From the NCBI GenBank assembly GCA_018873225.1, contig JAEILZ010000009.1, forward strand, positions 2,719,501 to 2,783,500: 64,000 bases of DNA, read 5' to 3'. Shown one piece after another: positions 44,613 through 55,863 of the stretch. Below the pieces are notes generated by a model. That model saw only the letters and a list, made by a program, of their open reading frames with translations, had not been told where the DNA came from and did not search any database. Numbering within the stretch: the stretch's first letter is position 1; every line of letters starts with the position of its first letter. The stretch comes from [Phialemoniopsis] sp. UDSM-2020 (taxonomy: Eukaryota; Ascomycota; Sordariomycetes; Thyridiales; Thyridiaceae). A program made the translations under genes and the position numbers.

Positions 44613-47600
44613 CTACCAATTCGAAGCACGGCGATGCATGCTCCCCGACACCACCACCCAGCTGTACGGGTTTACTGGTTGTGCTGACTGTGATGTGGAG
44701 GAAGTAGGAGCCGATGCTTCTCTTGAAGACGACAAAGCACCTCGAGGTGAAGGAGAGCTCGCCGTGACTGTCTCAGAGAACTCCATGCCGCCTTCCACGA
44801 TGATCACTCGATGCCCAGCCACGAAAGCGAAGCTGGGCCCTCTTTTCCTCGTAGAATGACCCGTTGGCTGGATCATTATGCAATCAAACTCGTTGTTCCC
44901 ATTGCGCCACTCACTCAGGGCAAAGAAATGACGCTTTGTCTGCCCGCCACTAGACTGTCTGGCGGAAGATGCCACGGATCGTAGAGGACTGGGAGAGCGG
45001 CTGAAGCGACCACGAGGTGAGTCGACTGCTAATCTCGAGGACGATGATCGCATCTCGGTGCTGCAGATCCAGAGGTTGGAGTCGATAAACACAAGCCTTG
45101 AGTCACCAACGAGTCCGACCACAGCCCGCACGCTTGGACCGACAAGGTCCAGATTTGCGTGATGATCTGGCGCCAAGGCTTCCAATGTTGATGGCTCCAA
45201 TCCCGATGATGGCCAAACCAGGAGTCGGCCTGGCTCGATTGCTGATGGTTCGATGTGCTCTATGAGCATGTTAGGACCAGGATAATAGAAACATGTTGAA
45301 AGTTCGTTGAGAGTTGGCAAAGGTCTCTGCAGTGCAATACCCTCTGTCGGAGGTTGTAAAGAGAGATCCTCCCAAGAGACAATTTTCGCGACTCCCATTT
45401 CCATGTGAACGATCCAAGATGAGTGAGAAGGATGCTGCATGACTGAGGGTCTGTAATGAGTGCCAGGGGAGGACGAAAGCTGATAACTTCCCAGCACCGT
45501 TCCGGTCTGTATGTCCCAAAGCTCCATGATGTCATGGCCAATTACGAGGAGACGGTTGTTCGCCTGCCCGAAAAGAAGCTGGCTCACTGCGTGCCCAAAA
45601 CGCCGGTCCAGCAGGATTGCTTGTGAAGCTACTTTAGAGGCCGCGTTGCTAATGTGTGATTTCTTTTGAATCCCAAGGCCGTGAACAATCAGCACCCGAC
45701 CGGACTCATCTGCAGACGCCACGAGGTGCTCCGTTTCATGGAGTATGACGCATATAACAGCAATGTTTTTGGCATGTGAATACGCAGCGCCAATCTCAGA
45801 TCCGTCTTCGGTCGAGAAGAGCGAGACATTGCCGTCACTCTTTCCAGCCACGAGGACTTGCTTATCTATTGAAAGTGCCAAGCGGGTTGTGATCTTGGCA
45901 AAGTCCAGTAGCTGTGGTGTGTCTCCGGATCCCTGAAGAGTCACGGCCTCGCTAGTGCTCTCGAGCTCGTTGTCTTTGCGGACAAGTGCAGCTGGCTCCC
46001 AAACTCGGCATTGCCTGCGACCTATGTCGATGAAACGGAGACCGTCGAGACTAAATGCCACCCCACGAATTGAATCATCAGAGGTCTTGAGATGATACAA
46101 GGTGTTTAACAGAATTTGGCCGTTCCAATCTAAGTCGAACTCGAAGACGTCAATGACTCCGTGACTGCCGCCTGCAACCAGGGTGCGTCCATCTTGCGAG
46201 CATGAGAGGGAACTCGCAAAGACGTTGGTCTTGGAGAAATCTTGAAGAGCCGTGACGTAATTAAATACGCAAATGCTACCGTCAGCATAGGATACAGTGA
46301 GGGCTGCTATTTCTGGGTTCGGATTGAAGACGATATCTTCGACTCCATTGTTGGTTGTTGGTCCACAAGTACGGTGGAACTGTTGTTCATCCAGGTTCCA
46401 GATGTGGAGAGGATGGCTCCGGTAACCTACGGCAAGAAGTAGATCATCACCGGATGTCCCTGTCGAGAAAGCAGCCCGACTAGGGGGTTGGTCAGGAATA
46501 TCGCAGTCAAGATTACCGTACTCGTCGTTTGGAATCCAGCTAAGAATCTCGGCTCTCCTGGTCTCCGAATTCCTATCGCATCCTTGTTAGTATATCAAGT
46601 CAGAAAGAGCATTGCAAGAACATACCATCGAACCAATTCGCCGTTCTGGCAGGCTAGAACAAAGTCTTCGGTGGAAAGAAACACCACGGATAGCGGTGGT
46701 GAAGTGAGCGGCTCAGATGCCAATTCGCACCCCGTGCGCACATCCCAGATACTCATTCTCTTGGTACCACAGGCGACAATAAACTTATCGTCAGGCCCAA
46801 AATGTAGTATTCTGATTCTTTCCAGATGTGACATGGTCTGCACTCGCTGTGCTGATAAGGTGTTGTAAACGGCAATTATTCCTGTTGATAAACCCGTTGC
46901 GAAGGCGTTCTCTCCATGAGAAAGTGCTGTAGTCTGGCCTTTACTATAGTCTATGCGAACAACACAATCATCCCATGTCCCAGGCGTCATATTCTTGGCT
47001 ACGAGTGGTGACAATCGTGTATCTTTGGCGAAGGTTCTGTAGATGATTGACGCTGGCGGACAGAGGGGAGGGATCAAACAATGGATTGACGATGGACACG
47101 CCAGAAGTTGGTCACGAAACTTCCCCGCCACGCGGATCAAATCGACGACCCATGCATCGATCAGAGCCACTTGAGGGTCGGTGGGTGAGACATATTTCGT
47201 CCTTCGGCTCAGATAACCTCGCAGATTCTTGGCCGTTCGTGTAATCTCGCCCAGGTCTCCCATCAAGGCGAGCTGTTCAATCCAGCAGAGAATACTTTGG
47301 CTCTTTAGGAAAGTACATAAATCTTCAGCCAGATCATCGTCCTCAGATGTACTGCGATATACATGCTCGGAAACGAACCGAATAGCGTAAGGAAGCAACG
47401 CCGTATCGCGTTGCGTGGCTTGATTAGACTTTGAAGGTGTATGACCCCGAAATCGAAGGGTGTTGGTAGCCTTGGGTTGCTGTGGTTTCAAGACATCGCC
47501 TGAAAGATAACAGAGTAGTAACGATGAGATTCGGGTATGTGACAATGATTTGGGTATAGCGAGCCTGGGGGCCAGCTCTTGTTCGAGAAGAAATTGCCTG

Positions 47601-49822
47601 GCGGTCTCGTGGATGATCTGAACTTTATTCGCTTGATCGACGAAAACCAACTGTCCGCAGATGTTGGGCACAGCTTTGACTAGGTTCTGCAGTGTTTGGT
47701 TGATATCCAGCTTGATTGCACATCGAAGCTCGTCGATAGACAACGGAGTAGACGTCAACGTGACCCATGTCAGTATTGATTTTGCCAGCTGTTGTTTGTA
47801 GGGATCCGTCTCAATAGACCGCAGAATCCGATGGTAAACGTCGTAAAGATCGGCAGGAATGTCGCGTAGGACTGCATCCATCGCCTCCTCCGTCCAAGCG
47901 TTCTCTAACTCTTGTAACACTAAGCGAACCCAGAGGAAGGAACCGCGGGACTTTGCGAGTATCTTCTCACACATCGCAACCCGGTCCGAATCTGTCTCAA
48001 TTCTGTCCAGTTCTTCCAGTCGTGTTGTGAGAAAGAGGCGCACATCTGCCACCGTATCCTGTTCTGACATTGCGTGGACGGATACTCGAGGACTGATAGT
48101 GGAGAGGCCACGAGATATCTCCTCTAATTCTCGGCTCGTAGCAAATACTCGTAGCTCTTTCGGTATATTGGCAAGAAGCTTCTTGGAGAACAGAGTGTTG
48201 AAATTGGCACACTCATCGATACCGTCAATGATCCAGACGTGTCGAAACAGATCTGGAGACTTGAACACAATACCAACGAACAGTCGCCGCCATACAAAGC
48301 TGTCATCAGCCTTGTCCCAGCTCACTTGCTCTTCGAGAAACTCAAGGAATCTGTCTCGAACGAACACGTCTTTAGCTACTATTTGGTTCAGAATGGATAG
48401 AAGACATTCGCTCAATGTAGATTTGCCACTTTTTCCATGACGGAAGAAGAAGTAGCTGTTGTACGTCTGCGAAGTAGCGAGTTTGTCGACGACGTGACTG
48501 CAAAGAACAGACTTTCCAGTGGCTGGCCTGGCCGTGAGCCAGAGTATCTGCGGTCCGCTCTGATTGTACCATTCCTCGAAGAAGCTACTCTCGGTGAACC
48601 ACTGGCAAGACCCTGGTTGCCGAAACAACTGGAATGCCGTGAGATCATCCTCCAGTGTGTTGTCCACTCCTAGCAGTGCTACCAACCGAGTGCGCACCTC
48701 GTTAGATGGTTGTGCCTGGGACCGGTCATGGACAACAATGGCAGGTGATGATGTTTCGCTGACTCTTCGAGACGACGTTATCATATCAACTGCCGTGTGA
48801 AGAGCGTTCCGCAACAGGCGATAATCTGGGTCCTCGCGACTTCTAAATTTGCATACGTGTCTATGGTCTGTGTTCATTGCGGCAATCTCCTCACCTGGGA
48901 AGCCCAGAGTTGATGACATCTTCTCAACAACGATTTTGTTCACAAGCTTCGTTTTCACTGGTTGAGTTTCATAGAAGGACCAAAGCCGCAGATCCCGGGC
49001 ATAATGGCGAAAGGCATCGTTGATCTCTGTCAAGGCGGCTGAGTTGGGTGTTAGGTCACTCACGAAGGGCTTCTTTCCCCAGGCGAGGGTAAGCATGCCT
49101 TCAAGAACTGAAGCAAGGTCCGAACCACGATGGGGAGTGCCGAGAAAGAATATGGAATGTATGCGCCGAACAAGCTCTGCACACGTAGGATCTTGCTGCG
49201 CCAGAATATATGCTTTTTTCGCGACGCATCCTCCCATGCTATGCCCGACGAGTATGACACTGCTTGTATCCCGTCGAATGGAAGGGTGGTTCTTCAGCTC
49301 GCCGACGAGAGACTGCGCGAAATCGTGGAGACTGAGAACTGCGCGTTGGCGCTCCGTCCAGTTGGCATTGTAGCCGAAAACGTGTATCCGAACATCTTCG
49401 AACCCTTTCTCGAGTGGGAGCCAGCTCTGTGGCCAGTATGTCGCTGGATCTTCGGAATATGACCACGTCTTCCTGCTTCCACCTCCAAGGCCATGTATGA
49501 AGACGATCTCCGCTCCCACGGCACTAGAATTGGCCGGCTCGTACACCGTTGTCAGTCCCAGCTCGCCGCGTACATCATCGGAAAGACTGAGGGTCGAAAA
49601 TTCGCTTGCGGAGGTATCCGATCTCGAGAAGGCAGCTCGATCAGCGGGCGAGCGAGACAACAGGCCCGCGAACGGTCTTGTAGGGCCCTGAAGGGTATCT
49701 TTCATTAGTTTCCCATGGAAAGCCATCTTAGGGAAGAAGCCCTGCAGCACACACCGAATCCATTTGGCATTAGGAAAGTCGGGTCTCACTCTCGAGGGCT
49801 TTGGCGGGCCGACATCTGTCAT
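44613..49822 (-). CDS. NOD-like receptor: SesB-type alpha/beta hydrolase, NACHT, WD40-like
   Basis: Two exons (49822-46626 and 46572-44613) encode 1,718 residues. Fungal NLRs of this layout sense non-self or damage and trigger incompatibility or defence. Domain 1 (about residues 75-330) is an alpha/beta hydrolase: VFIHGLGGG oxyanion loop, VGHSMGG with Ser near 195, FLGTPHRGSD, and TDHRHVC with the likely catalytic His, all as in the SesB effector class. Domain 2 (about 400-760) is a NACHT/STAND NTPase: P-loop TARPATGKSVL (first Gly of GxxxxGKS is Ala), Walker B HVWIIDGIDEC, and ELRVFATSRE. A winged-helix-like region with LTSTPLSIDELRCAI follows. From about residue 1000 come WD40-type blades (MSIWDVRTG, LHIWNLDE, MELWDIQTG), degenerate rather than high-identity repeats. 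The C-tail is Ser-rich. Cytoplasmic, no membrane helix. Confidence 0.92.
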
Positions 49823-50605
49823 GACATCTCCTAACGAAAAAAAACCAGGCAAGGCAAGGATGCGCCGTCAACGATCCCACAGCCAGCTACGTGAAGAACT
49901 CCCTACTGATGGTATTGGCTTTCGTTGGCTACCATGGAGAAAAAGAGTCTCGTGACACACGAAAATGAATCTGTGTCGGTAGAGTTCGACGAGGCCAGAA
50001 TATTCTCTCGGCACAGAAGGATTCGCTAGGGATGGAGAGCAAGGTGCACAGCGTTACATTTGGCTGAACAGGCAGCTCAAATTCCTGCACCAATCGTAAT
50101 TCTGCTGGTAAGGGTGTCGGCGCTTACCTGCATGCGAAGTGACATCCTCGGAGCCTCGGATAGGAGGGACCAGGATGGAAAGAAGTGTGCTCGCAGGTAA
50201 AAATAATCAAAGCCCAGCAAGAACATTTGGTTTTCCAGTCGAGATCTTGCGTGGGTTGTACAACCTCTCGCCAAAGTGCCACAAGCGCATAGCTTGGGCA
50301 TCGGCTGAGGACGTGTTTGGGAGAACGACAAGACCATTTCCATCCGATCCAGTCGATTAGCGCTCCAGGGGATGTTTGTGGCGCTGCTCAAAGAGGCAGG
50401 CGATGTTTCATGCTGTGTTGTTGGCTCATGCTCGACCTCGCACGGTCACCCCAATCACAGAAAGGCCCAGCATACCTGCCGATTGCTTATATTGCGCTCA
50501 TTCACGTCTAGGTGTTTCTATTGCGCACAGGATCCTGGGTCGTCTTTCGTATTTCATCATTCCGAACGCACACTGCTAGCCCTTACAGAGATCCCGTCAG
50601 CCGTC
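49823..50605. promoter_or_regulatory. Divergent promoter region, NLR / fructosamine kinase
   Basis: This 783-bp region lies between outward-facing starts at 49822 (minus) and 50606 (plus). No gene is seen. Nothing resembling a strong TATA box stands out. Confidence 0.4.
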
Positions 50606-51890
50606 ATGTTACCTACAGCCGAGCTACACGGGGTCGACGCCAATGAAGTTGATGCGAATGTCTCGGCCGGTGAGTAGGAGGAGGCTCACACTAAGTGATG
50701 TTTAATTCAGGAGCTGATAGCATCGTCCAGCCCTGCCAGCAGTGGCGGAAGTCTTGGGCTTCGCGTTCCATGGCATGTCAGCATGGGCGAAAACATTTTG
50801 CATTACGGTTCGACACGAAGACGAGAGTGAGCAACGCTATTTCATGAAGGTTGAACAGGCTCAAGATCGTGCTACCTAGTCTTACTACTACTAATACTTC
50901 TCTTAGGTCTCGATCGGCCACCATGGCCGTGAAGCACTCAAAGGAGAGTTCACCTCGACCTCGGCAATCCATGCTATCACGCCCGATTTCTGCCCGAAGC
51001 CCATTGGCTGGGGCACATTCGCGAGCGATGCAGACACACACTTCTACATATGCAACTTCTACAATTTTTACGAGGGCGTACCAGACCCCGACACGTTCTG
51101 TGAGAGCCTGGCGAGGCTACACTCGAGTGAATCGCCGAACGGCAAATTTGGCTTCGAGTGTGTGACCTACAACGGCAATTTACCTCAAGACAACACCTGG
51201 TCGGACAGTTGGGAGCAATTCTTCGCAAATGGCTTACGCCATATCCTGGACCTGCGAGAAGAGAGGGCCGGGCCGAACGCAGAGCTCGACGCTTTGGTAC
51301 CTGACCTGTTTGAGGTTGTGATCCCGAGGTTACTACGTCCATTGGAGAGTGATGGCCGTAAAGTCAAACCGTCTTTAGTGCACGGAGATCTGTGGTGTGG
51401 GAACGCCAGCATCATCGACGAAAGCACTGAAGAGGGCATGGTGTACGATCCAGCTAGCTTCTGGGCTCACAACGAATGTATGAAGGTCGGCCGCCAACTC
51501 ATTGCAAGAGGATTTTGTTGACAACGTGCTAGATGAGCTAGGAAACTGGCGTCCTGAGCGGAACAAGTTCACCCGCCAATATTTCCAAGCGTATCATTCA
51601 CGGATACCCAAATCAGAACCAGAGGATGACTACGATTCCAGGAATGCTCTTTACGCATTGTGATTATTCCATTCCCTTTGTCGTGCCTGATAAAGTCCTA
51701 AGCTGATCAACAATCAGACGCTTTAATCTTCATGCGGCGACACTCTTCCCAGATCAGGAGTCATTCGTTCAAATGTACTAGTCCCTCCGTGTTGGGTGAA
51801 TAGCAGAACCACTACTGATTCATATCCAGGGCAATCGACGAGATTCGACGGCTCAATAGCATGTTCGTGAAGGTTCCACCCTCATATTAG
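50606..51890 (+). CDS. Fructosamine-3-kinase / ketosamine kinase family
   Basis: Six exons (50606-50669, 50731-50849, 50907-51477, 51533-51659, 51718-51774, 51830-51890) encode 332 residues. The enzyme phosphorylates fructosamine adducts on C3, destabilising them (deglycation). Family blocks in order: MSAWAKTFCITVR, EQRYFMK, LKGEFTSTSAIHAITPDFCP, the kinase catalytic loop LVHGDLWCGNAS, VYDPASFWAHNEYELGNWR, SEPEDDYDSRNALYALRFNLHAA, and a final helix AIDEIRRLN. Reading straight through the third exon gives an apparent early stop; the GTATGA...CTAG intron at 51478-51532 removes it and restores AHNEYELG exactly. The first intron must use the acceptor at 50730, not the earlier AG. Cytosolic. It lies 461 bp upstream of an aldo-keto reductase on the same strand. 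Confidence 0.9.
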
Positions 51891-52351
51891 TTGATAATAC
51901 TAGGTGGAGCAATGATAAAAGAGGTGTCTCGGTGCTGAATAGGGATGAGTGGGGGAGAGAGGAGATGCAAATTTATGTCGGTGATTCTCTTGTATAAGTT
52001 CGCACGATTCTGGTAAATAAGCTTTCAAAGGTCATCGGGACTTGGTAGTAGGATATTGCCGTAGATTCACACTGCAGGAGTGACGAACGAAGATGGTGAT
52101 AAACTTGTATTCCAACATGAAAAAGCCGATCTTTGGCCAAGTGAGAAAGATGTTGACAGTGCAATCAAAGCGCTAAACGCACAACACTGACTGGGTGAAT
52201 TGCATCTCGGCTGCATCTGTAAGCGGGGGAGGGGGGCAACAACCTACCCCTCTCATCTTCCTACAAACGTGCTGGCCATCGATCTGTCTTCTTCGAAGTC
52301 CAGGATCAAAATCGAGTTTCTGTGTAAACTTCGTTTGCAACCTCGATCCAG
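51891..52351. other. Intergenic, no gene seen
   Basis: This 461-bp gap separates two same-strand genes (fructosamine kinase, aldo-keto reductase). It must hold the 3' end of the first and the promoter of the second. No open frame of interest; a G-rich patch occurs near 52224-52234. Confidence 0.45.
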
Positions 52352-53796
52352 ATGGAGCTCCCGACACACTTCACTTTGAACAACGGGCGGACAGTGCCAG
52401 CGGTTGGTCTCGGTACTTTTCAAGGCGACGAAGGAAACGCTCAGGTCAAAAAGATTGTGAAGCTTGCCTTGAAGCTTGGCTACCGACACATCGACGGCGC
52501 CAATGCGTACGGAAATGAGAGAGAGATAGGTGAGGCGATCAAAGAGAGTGGCATACCCAGAGACGAGATCTTTGTGACCACCAAATTGTGACGCTCACCC
52601 ATTGCTCCGTTGCTCGTCGAAATTATCTTCTGATGAGATTCTAGGGCACAACCCTGGCACGAGCCCATAGATGTCCCCAGAGCATTAGATGCAAGCTTGA
52701 AGAACTTGCAGCTAGACTATGGTATGAGGCGCAACTCTCTGATTCTTCAATGACTAAACGCTAAGGAGATACTTGCAGTTGACCTGTACCTGATGCACTG
52801 TAAGACCTGTCAAAGTCCCGTCCCAAGGTTCCTGTACTGACCGGGATAGTTCCTCATGCGTACAAGGCTGGGAAAGACAACGCGACTATCAGACATGCAA
52901 GCGGCAATGGAAAGGTGAGGACCACCAACAGCCATGCGGAAGTGAACAACAGCTGATCAGGCTAGCCTGTGATTGACTATGATCTATCACGACGGTACCC
53001 TGAGACATGGCAGGCAATGGAAGGCTTGGTGGATGCTGGGAAGGCTCGCTCCATTGGTGAAGGCTACTCAAACACAACTATCGGGCTATGTGGCTGACCT
53101 CCACAGGCTTGTCCAACTTCAATATCCTTAAGACCAAGCGCATTCTCGATATCGCGAGGATAGTCCCGGCTGTAAACCAGGTTGAACTTCATCCGTAAGC
53201 TTCGGGACGAAAAGGTTGGGACACCGGGACTTTTCCTTGAATACTAACCATGTCACGCCACTATAGATATCTTCCACAACCAGAGCTGCTTGAGTTTTCC
53301 CGAAAACACGGAATGCTTCTAATGGCACATCAGCCACTAGGAGGCAGGCCTATAGCTGCTGTTCGGGCCCACGCTGACGTGCCTTTTCCCACTGAACATC
53401 CGAAGGTACGTTCGACCAACCGACAAACTCTGGCCGGTCCTCACGCATTGGCAGGTCATCAGAGCGGCCGAATCGTCAGGTATGACGCCAGCGCAGGTAT
53501 GCACTCGTGACAATACAGCAAAAGTCGTGCACTCAAGTAACTCGGGATAGGTATGCTTGTCATGGGCGGTCGATGCTCGGAGGGGTACTCCCGTTATCCC
53601 AAAGACAACTAAAGAGCTCCACATGCTGCAAAATAAGCAACTGAAACGACTTCAACCGAACGTCTATGAAATGATCAATAGGATCTCTGCTGAGACTGGA
53701 CCGATACGTTTTCTGGACCCAAGCCGACACCTGGGATTTGACATCTTTGATGAAGATGAGGACCAACCAACAGCAAACACTGCGCCGTGGGACTAA
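52352..53796 (+). CDS. Aldo-keto reductase (aldose-reductase-like), nine exons
   Basis: Nine exons (52352-52587, 52645-52721, 52779-52799, 52850-52914, 52966-53056, 53107-53194, 53267-53405, 53455-53496, 53551-53796) join in frame to 334 residues. The protein starts [20 protein letters not shown], the typical N-terminal hairpin. The catalytic tetrad is Asp/Tyr in [11 protein letters not shown], Lys in IFVTTKL and His in LYLMHFPH. Coenzyme contacts [16 protein letters not shown] and GTPVIPKT are present. Exon 3 is only 21 nt and exon 8 only 42 nt, so automated callers will probably break this gene. It reduces aldehydes or dicarbonyls with NADPH in the cytosol; the substrate is unknown. Its stop is 12 bp from the stop of the convergent Zn2Cys6 gene. 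Confidence 0.9.
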
Positions 53797-53808
53797 GTCG
53801 ACCTGTCT

Positions 53809-55554
53809 TCAATGTGGCCACATGAATGTACTTAGTACACTTGTTGTGAAGAAGTCGCCATCAGCGATGGAGGTGGGAGATACTTGATCCAGATATGGCG
53901 GACAAAATAGACTCGGTGGATCCAAGGTCGGAATTGTCTCTGAGATAGCTTCAAATTCGCGAGAATTGTCTTGTGGCATAGACTCCATCAAGTTCAGCAG
54001 CTGATCGTTAAGCCGTTTTTCTGCAGCCGCGGCCGTTTTGTTGCATTCTTTCAGCCGCGCCAGAAACTCAATGATAGATGCGAGCACATTGGTCAGCTGT
54101 ATGTGCTCAGTTTGCTGCAAGTGTTGCTTACTTGCAACGCTGGCAAGCATATGCCCAACCCCGGCGAGCTGTTGGGGTAGAGGTGAGCCTACAGCGCGAA
54201 TATAGTCAACGGGTATGCTGTTCATGTTGAACATCATGTCTTGAGCCGTTTGACACGCTGATTGCAAGTCGTCGCCCCATGACAAAGATGCTATCATCCT
54301 TGCTAGGTGGATGGTGCAAAGGATGTTTACTGCTTGGAACCCGCACCGGTTCCTACCGCTGTCTGATGAACGTGATGATACGGTACCAAACTGTGGCAAG
54401 AGCTCTTGTTGAATATGAGACAATTTCTCAGTCACTAGGGCGGACATGGTGTCCCCTTGGTGGAGATTCGGCAGGATTGATGGCCGGCGCGATCTTTGAC
54501 GAGCCCGGAAGTCACTGATGGCATGTTCAAGCACACGATAAAGATCGGTCGTCGAATTCCACCCGGCGAACCAGTTCTCGAAATTGCCATCACGTCCTGG
54601 TATGAATGCTGGGTGGTGCAAGCCGACTGGATACCCGACGTTGGCACTGGCTTCTGGACATCGCACGACATTGCCGAAGACGCAGGATGTGTGGACCTCA
54701 AGTCGGTACATGGCCCACCACAGCCTTCGCCGCACCTCTCGCTCGCAGTCATTGATCTCAGCCGGCCATCGAGACTCGTCATGTAGGTCGAATTGAGCGG
54801 CGAGACCATGGTAGAGGCCCAGATATTTGTGAGCCATCGCACCGTTCCCCTTCTGTGCACCGAGAAGAGCAAGAAAGCCGTAAGCACGAATAAGATTGGA
54901 ACTCGGTTCATCGAAGTCCACGGGCACGAGACGGATCGCTTCGTGAAGATACTCCTGCGCCATGGCGGCTCCTCCGTCTGATGAGATATCGCCGTTGAAC
55001 AGTGCACCGTCTGTGACGTGCTGCGCTGCAAGAGCGCACATGCACATAAGACTCATGTAATCTGATGGCAGAGAAGGGAACGAGCCGTCCCGCCACTCGA
55101 CCCAGAGCTGCCTTTCGCAGAAGAATGGGAATCTAATTTGTACCAACAACGGTGAGTATACACAATGTGTTACAATTGTTGCGGAGACTTACGTAGGGTG
55201 AATGGTATCCAGGTAGACATCGACAAGGGCAGTCACAGTCTTTCGATTGTCAAGGGAGTGTCGAAGGTCACTGGATGAGGTGGCTGAAACGTCTTCGGGT
55301 GGTAGTCCTGCCTGGGAGAAAGACCCCGCATATTTGGACACTTTGGCCTTATGCGGCTTTGTACCGCGTTTTCTGGGTTGACGATGTCGGGTGCACTCTT
55401 GCCCATACTCAATACAAGTGAGGCACGACGTCAACTCTGATGCGGAATCTGGCGAGCCAGGCCCAGGTGGAGCCGCTTGGCACTTCTTGCCACGCCGATG
55501 GCAGAAGTCACATGCTTGTGTAATACGTCGAGGCTTTAGCTGTATTTGTGGCAT
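53809..55554 (-). CDS. Zn(II)2Cys6 fungal transcription factor
   Basis: Two exons (55554-55193 and 55132-53809) encode 561 residues. The N-terminal zinc cluster is ITQACDFCHRRGKKC then SCLTCIEYGQECT, with a long Pro/Gly/Ser loop of about 17 residues between cysteines 3 and 4. Basic residues (RQPRKRGTKPHK) follow as the linker. The fungal-specific regulatory domain begins with VDVYLDTIHPTFPFFCERQLWVEW, which crosses the intron, and continues with YMSLMCMCALAAQHV and LYHGLAAQFDLHDESRWP then EVRRRLWWAMYRLEV, the usual middle-homology blocks. Nuclear. I chose the ATG at 55554, 14 residues before the first Cys. The gene sits between a convergent aldo-keto reductase (12 bp) and a tandem 2OG oxygenase (309 bp), so it is a candidate pathway regulator. 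Confidence 0.92.
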
Positions 55555-55863
55555 TGTCAGGCAGTCAGCATTGCTTATATTTGCAAACTGTTGTATCGAT
55601 GATAGATGAGGAGACGAGATGCAAGCAAGCGGAGGTGTTGTGACGCTAGATAAGCTCACAAGGTCACTAATTCCATTAGTCAAGAGATCGGCACACAAGA
55701 TAAGACCGCCGGGTACCGTCAATCACACTAAAGCCCCGACTTCGATCTTGTTTAACACGCAATACACTCAGTACGGTTGAGGTTGAATCTCAGGCTCTCG
55801 CATGCATCTCAAAATCAGCTTCATTAATTTGCACTAGCAGTCGATCGCTCTGAATTACTAGGA
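55555..55863. promoter_or_regulatory. Promoter of the Zn2Cys6 gene and 3' flank of the 2OG oxygenase
   Basis: This 309-bp same-strand gap is short for two genes. The minus-strand frame stays open well upstream of 55554, so an extended N-terminus for the regulator cannot be excluded. Confidence 0.4.

Noticed and set aside
46573..46625. Reading the NLR region as two separate genes (NACHT gene and a C-terminal unknown gene)
   Set aside because: A GTATGT...GATAG intron with a CTAAC branch site joins them in frame at the Trp codon, and WD40-like blades continue across it.
51478..51532. Apparent premature stop and frame break in the fructosamine kinase (pseudogene hypothesis)
   Set aside because: A GTATGA...CTAG intron removes it and restores AHNEYELGNW; downstream exons continue in frame to a normal C-terminus.
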